From Amia ocellicauda (Eukaryota > Chordata > Actinopteri > Amiiformes > Amiidae): a stretch of DNA of 64,000 bases. Below are positions 58,801 to 64,000 of the stretch, piece after piece. The stretch's first letter is position 1; each line of letters opens with the position of its first letter. The DNA lies in assembly GCF_036373705.1 (NCBI RefSeq), contig NC_089863.1, forward strand, positions 7,539,357 to 7,603,356, given 5' to 3'. The notes under the pieces are model-generated. The model saw nothing but the letters and a program-made list of their open reading frames with translations, did no database searches and was not told the origin of the DNA. The position numbers and the translations under genes were made by a program.

Positions 58801-60168
58801 AGGAACAAGGGCATTTCTAAAGGATTTTCAGACACAAATACAAGTCCCATTTCGGAGTCATTTACATCACCTTCTGACCCCTCTTTGATAGGTTATTTAC
58901 TGCTCTTTGCTTCTGGAAATTATTTGTTCATGAAATAAAACCTTCAGATTTGGCAATTGGCATTTGACCCCCTGTGAGGCACCAGTAAATAAATCTTGTT
59001 TTCTTGAAATCTTGAGATCCAAAAATATAATGCTGTTCGCTTTAAGGTTAAGGTGCAGACCATTCTGTATTTACCTTTCAGTGATATGTCTCTGAAAACA
59101 TTAAAAGCAGTTTCGGTGGACAAAGGGTGACTGCACCGTCCCAGCTAATCTCCTCTTCACCAGCAACTGCGCCTTTCATTTGGCTGGGGTTGCTAAATTA
59201 GTGTTTTTAGTATTTCAAACTAACTAAGAGGAGAATAATTCTCAAGTGCAGATCATTACGGATCAGCGATGTCTTTAAAACAAACTGATCGAGAATCGGT
59301 TTAAAAGGAAGATGTGAAGAACACAAAGTTTCTCACTGAATCACCATCTTGACCTACTTTCTGCTCTATAAGAAATTTATAAGCCACAGTCTTCTAGAAT
59401 CACTTATTAAGCCGCACACCCTATGAGCTTCAAATTCTCAAATCTTGGTGATACACGTGCTTGTGGTATAATATTCGGGGGATATTCTCAATTAAAGTAG
59501 TTGTTTGGTTTCCTACTGAGTCAGTGATCTAATCGCAATAATGCTTAAACAACACAAATAAATTAATACACACACAGACACAAATGTATGAAAATCGGTC
59601 ACCAGTTTGTGATGCAAAATGTGTTACTTTTGAGGGCTGTTGTTTTATTTATACCACAGCACAGCCATCAAATATTATTTTTGACATCAGGAGCCGTGCG
59701 TCAGACATCAAGAACCAACATTAGAAACATCTAAGCTGAGATTAAAACTCGGCTTAAATAAGCAAACAGAACAATTAATCGATTGATTTAAGTGATGGCG
59801 TTGTCCAAGGTGACTCATGTAACAAAGGAGTCAGAGCTTTACGATACACTACAATTAAGGTGACAAACAGGCGTCACGCGATTAACGGAGACTACAGAGA
59901 AAACATTCATATTTTTCTACTTACGCAGATGACATTGATGATGATGTGAGTTTTACATACTGTATATTTGTGAATATTTTAATTTATCAAAGGTTAGATT
60001 AATAGGTAAAATTCAGTCAAGAAAACACACTAATGAGTATATAATTGTAGATACACGCATCTGGCACAAAAATGACTGATATAGTACATTTCCATCTGAC
60101 ACAGTCTAATTGCAGGTGAAATATTTTAGATTACAAAGCACATCGATAATAAACAAGTTTCTGGTTAT
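55840..60168. other. No gene supported
   Basis: A somewhat ORF-rich stretch at 58109-58938 ends near an AATAAA (58935-58940), but the frames (121, 61, 63 and 69 codons) neither join by clear splice sites nor match a family I recognise. It may be a decayed transposon or an untranslated transcript. Confidence 0.4.
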
Positions 60169-60171
60169 ATA

Positions 60172-61068
60172 CACTGCCTTGCAAAAGTATTCCCTATGAA
60201 AAAGAAGAAAAAATGTTTTGATGAATAACCAAATAACGTGAAACTATTTGATTAAATGATTTTTTTTTTTTTATCTCTAATCATCTTTTATATGTTAAGC
60301 AGTCTGAATGTCACCAAAACCTCCAAAGAAAATATATACATTGAAAGTTACCGATTGCATGTGTGTTCCGCCCCCTAAGTCGATATGTGGCGGAGGAACC
60401 ATTGGCAGCAATTAAGGCTGTCTTTTCTCCTTTTAAACCATTCCAGTGTGACTTGTAATTCTGGTCATTGTCCTGCTGAATTGTTTTTTTTTTTTTTTTT
60501 TTTCAGCCCAGTATTGATTCTAGGCTGACTCGAGCAGATCCTCCTCTGGGATGCGTCTGTACTTTGCACCAGGTAGTGCACTGACCTGGGTAGTGACTGG
60601 GTGGTATGAAGCACATTCGGCTTCTTAATGGCGGTCAATGAGTGCAACGAATCATCTCTTTACCACTTTTTTCCTGACTCGTATACAAAACTCCTTGATC
60701 TTTGCGGTTAGTCTGTCGTATCACTGTGCGAGTTGTGAACCGAGGAAACTTAGAGAAACAGATTGATCTACTCGGGAGTCAAGTTCAACCACTTTGATTG
60801 CACAGAGACCATAGCACAACATTTGTGACCTTTCAAACGAATCACTTGCGCCTGAACTGATTCAGCGAAGGGGTTGAATACTTACACAGTTGAGAATCTT
60901 ACATTTTTCTCTGACAGTCTAACTGATTTACATAAAATCGGCAATTGCAGCTTGATCAGTCGATTGTGTGGATTCTAAATATAAAGTCCTCTTTGAAGGT
61001 TTCTGGAATGCAAAACTCATACGGCGACGGAAACTTTGCAGGGCGCTGAATACTTTTGCCAGGCACTG
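60172..61068. mobile_element. Decayed non-autonomous TIR element (Tc1/mariner-like)
   Basis: The left end CACTGCCTTGCAAAAGTATT and the right end AATACTTTTGCCAGGCACTG are inverted repeats with two mismatches. TA precedes the left end (60170-60171), while the right flank has decayed to TC. The interior of about 860 bp has no ORF but includes GGCAGCAATTAAGGCTGTC and GTCATTGTCCTGCTG, phrases of a widespread fish repeat. Poly-T runs interrupt it (60261-60272 and 60484-60503). Confidence 0.65.
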
Positions 61069-61069
61069 T

Positions 61070-64000
61070 CACTATTACCTTGTACACAACTGATCCTCCT
61101 TTCAAAGACAAAATAGGTGGGTTGTATTCCCAGGTCTTACAACAACATAAAAGTGCATTTCCTCCTGTCAGAAAGGCTTAGGCCTGTTACTAACAAATGC
61201 ATAATTTAAAGTAAGCTGTAGTTCCTGCTGAGAACTCCTTGAAGTAGACAGAGTCAAGCTTGCATGACAGCACTAAAAAAGCAGAACTGTACAAAGGTCA
61301 CTGTCTAATGCTGTGTGATGCAGTAGATAGCGTTTGCTCTCTACATGGAGCGATGCTGTTACCACGACATTAGGGTTTAATTCAATAAACAGCCGTCACG
61401 TAGATTGCCCGTGGCGAGCACAATTATTATGAATCCTACACACCTGTCATATTCACAAGACAAATACCACTAGTGTTCTGTAACACTGCACATGACAAAT
61501 AATGTGTGTAAAAAACACATTGGACTAATTCACATATAATGCATCACAATCATTAGTGTGTATTTAAATTAGACAAATGCTTCTCACAGTGTTTAATAAG
61601 GAGGTGTTTTTATCTGTAGTTTAAAAATATCAGGTGGAAAAAGCAACATTATAGAGTCACTTAACTTGCCTGAAATAGTAATAGTGGGCCAGGAAAGTGA
61701 ATCATACAAACTTATTTTGTAAACACAAATATACACAGAGATATATAGACACCCCTACATAGCAATGTAGGCTAGTGGTAAACACGCTATCTTTGCCGAG
61801 ACACAGCTTTGAAGCCCCGTGTATCGCGATACAGACCCGTGCGCACCGAAGAAACACTTCCATGCTGGTTTTCTCATGGCCAAATGGTGCACACAGCAGG
61901 AACCAGCCAGCCGGCCGTGATGCCCGGACTCCACACAGACTCCATCACTTAACTCCTCTTGAAGTTGGCACGGCAAGATTTTGTGAAACACAGACATTCA
62001 AAACACATTACATATTTCATGAGGTAGAGTAAGCAACCATAATACAAATTACATACCGGTCAAAGAAGCTATAACCAACTCTCTCCTCAGTTGATAACAA
62101 TCGAGAAAAGGTGACTTAAAGATACTCATGCAATTCAAGCTCAAAAACAAAACAGGGACTGGGCAACGTCTGATCTTAAAGCAGCATTGGGTTATTCAAT
62201 CATTGGATACATTGCATTTTACCATTGCATTGTCATCAGACTAAACCCCCTGGGAAATCAAGGGAAGCCCACCATTGGCCAAATCAAGCTGCTAGCAGGC
62301 TTAGAGAGTGTTCCTCAAATCAGAAATAAAGAGACAAAGGTTGTACTGTTTTTGCATTCCTTAAAATCATCACACCTCCAGTACACATCTGGCAGAGAGC
62401 AAGGGAGAGGAACTGAACTTTTAGTACTCCAATCCTAGCCAATCAGAAGTCTGAATGGAGAGACATCTTTGCCAGAAACATAGATAAATGGAAATTGTAT
62501 CTAGCAATGTGGATTAAAAAGGAGTGGAGAATATAAGAGTGGAAAACTTAGTATTAGAAGTATCCAAGGAAACACAGAGAGAATTACTGCTGTGGATTTT
62601 GCCACAGAACCACCAAATGTATCTTTGTACCCCTACTCAAAATGAATTGTGTGTACTTCTAATAGCAATGGCACACAATGTTATTAAACCATGTGCTAGA
62701 TATAAATGTTCCCTCTTTTTTAAAGGCTGTGGTTTTTACCAGATATATATGCTAATCCATCAGCCGTTAACCTGTTTAATGAACTGGATTTGTTTTAGTA
62801 GGAACAGCAGCTGTAACCATTCAGCCATTTTCATGATTGCGAATTTCTGTAACTCATATTTGTTGCATGTTTTAGGAACAAAAATGCTGCATGGATATTT
62901 TGAAGAAGAAAAAAGGGGGGATACAATTAAAATACAGCTGAGGCAGAGAGGAAAACAAAGAACACAAAAGAGAGCACAACGTTACAATCTGCAGATCTTT
63001 CCAGTATACCATTTTGCTGATTTCTTCACATTAGAAAAAGCTGATAAAAAAACAAGCGCTTGTAGAATACACTTGCCTTCAAACTTTCTGTCTTGTTTGA
63101 TAATTCTTTTATACTGTTTTCTCTGGCTGTCTTTGGCCCAATGATAGGCAAATCTTAAACCCATCTAAAATGCTTGAAAAGAATCAGGGCCCGGAAAGGA
63201 TTCTGAATTAAGGATGATGTTAGCTCCGCGCAGCACACACTATTAAAGCAATTTAGCTTCACAAAGACATCAAACAATCATTGCACACAAGCTGATGTGA
63301 AGATAAAGCGGCAGCCATAAAAAAAAGACTTTAAAATAGAACAAATTGTGAAATCTCCCTCATCTGCTTCCCAAGGTTTCTGTAAAAGACATTGGGCACT
63401 AATGAATATGTCTATATTTAACTTTATAAAGGTTTATAATTTTGTTAATTGTGCTTAATAGCTTGTTTTTAATTCAACATGAACTCTGTTATTCAGGTAA
63501 CCTTATTATAGTGTTTAAAAAAACATTATGCATACTTCCCTGCAGAAATAAAAGATGGATAAAAAGTAATTCAGCTGATTCTTTGAGGGACTGCATACTA
63601 CAGAGACTTGAGGGTGTTCCAGACAACTGCTATGTCACTTACAATGAGACCTTGGTTTTGCAGGACCGAGCACCCGATTCCCAACAAATCATTCATAATA
63701 TATACTGGAATTATTTGGGATTTTGGGCGACTCGAGGACAGACTGAAACATTAATTAATTACTTAATTAATTAATTATGAGGATTCAGAAATGGTGAAAT
63801 ACTACCTGGTTCATGAAATGAAACAATTACCAAAGCTCGTTTAAAACAAATCTGCAAAGATATGCGGCCCATCAACACGATCGTTGGTTAATGGTTTCCG
63901 ATCATTTTGCAGTGGAATATGGCTGAGATTACACCTTCCAATTCCTGTGGCACAATGGTTTTAAAAATATAGATAAACTGTGATACCACTCGTGCCCATG
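61070..64000. other. No gene supported
   Basis: The longest frame (62524-63144, 206 codons) begins at GTG rather than ATG, is AT-rich and matches nothing I recognise. The 110-codon frame at 63442-63774 ends in a TTAATTAA-rich stretch. No neuroligin 5' exon is visible. Confidence 0.45.

Noticed and set aside
58109-58940. Cluster of short + strand ORFs followed by AATAAA
   Set aside because: The frames do not connect through plausible splice sites and no family was recognised. A decayed transposon is possible but not shown.
62524-63144. 206-codon + strand ORF near the right end
   Set aside because: It starts at GTG, has no recognised domain and lies in AT-rich sequence with no splice context. 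I could not support a gene.
41418-64000. Search for the 5' exons of nlgn2
   Set aside because: No segment encodes the HGGSYMEG, NYRLGVL or N-terminal neuroligin motifs on the - strand, so these exons probably lie to the right of the window.
1-64000. CRISPR arrays, bacterial operons, rRNA and tRNA genes
   Set aside because: The regular repeats found are minisatellites and microsatellites without spacer architecture. All coding sequence is spliced and vertebrate-like, and no tRNA or rRNA sequence was recognised.

Overview
The window is animal nuclear DNA, most likely from a ray-finned fish. The reasons are a tandem cluster of egg-coat ZP3-type genes, a neuroligin-2 gene with long introns, several Tc1-family DNA transposons, a CR1/Rex-like LINE fragment and abundant CA/TA microsatellites. 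All genes are spliced, with GT-AG introns plus one GC-AG intron, so long single ORFs are mostly uninformative. I reconstructed genes exon by exon from splice sites, reading phase and family resemblance. The species cannot be fixed from the sequence alone.

Bases 1-16688 hold a tandem array of three almost identical units of about 6.8, 6.6 and 3.3 kb. Each unit has one ZP3-like gene on the + strand. Copy 1 (1656-3739) is a complete nine-exon gene for 436 residues: signal peptide, ZP domain, furin-type site, external hydrophobic patch and membrane anchor. Copy 2 (8491-10344) has lost exon 8, which carries the hydrophobic-patch linker; the exon is phase-symmetric, so the frame survives. Copy 3 (15088-16688) has a 1-nt insertion in exon 4 and has lost the end of exon 5 plus exons 6 and 7, so it is best called a pseudogene. 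All three keep the same promoter, with a CACGTG E-box and a TATA box. Units 1 and 2 also carry the same LINE fragment. Unit 3 begins with a 44-bp micro-inversion and ends at the stop codon, after which the 3' flank is unrelated to the other copies.

Bases 16689-26880 are AT-rich intergenic DNA with a decayed dispersed repeat near 17.4-17.8 kb and a large TG/TA/TTA/TAA microsatellite block near 22.2 kb. I see no gene there.

From 41417 down to 27584 the - strand carries the last five coding exons of nlgn2, ending in the TTRV PDZ-ligand tail. The 5' exons are not recognisable in the window and probably lie beyond base 64000. The nlgn2 introns hold two Tc1-type transposons, both on the + strand. 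One is broken (28620-30116). The other is intact, with an open 337-residue DD34E transposase (36593-38180). A decayed Ty3/gypsy-type fragment also lies there.

Bases 41418-64000 are probably nlgn2 intron or upstream DNA. They contain a LINE tail, a 41-bp minisatellite with higher-order structure next to an LTR-like segment, an 83-bp tandem repeat, a 400-bp CA-rich tract and a small decayed TIR element. The strongest oddity in the window is the ZP3 array: nearly identical copies have lost different functional modules of the same polymer-forming protein.
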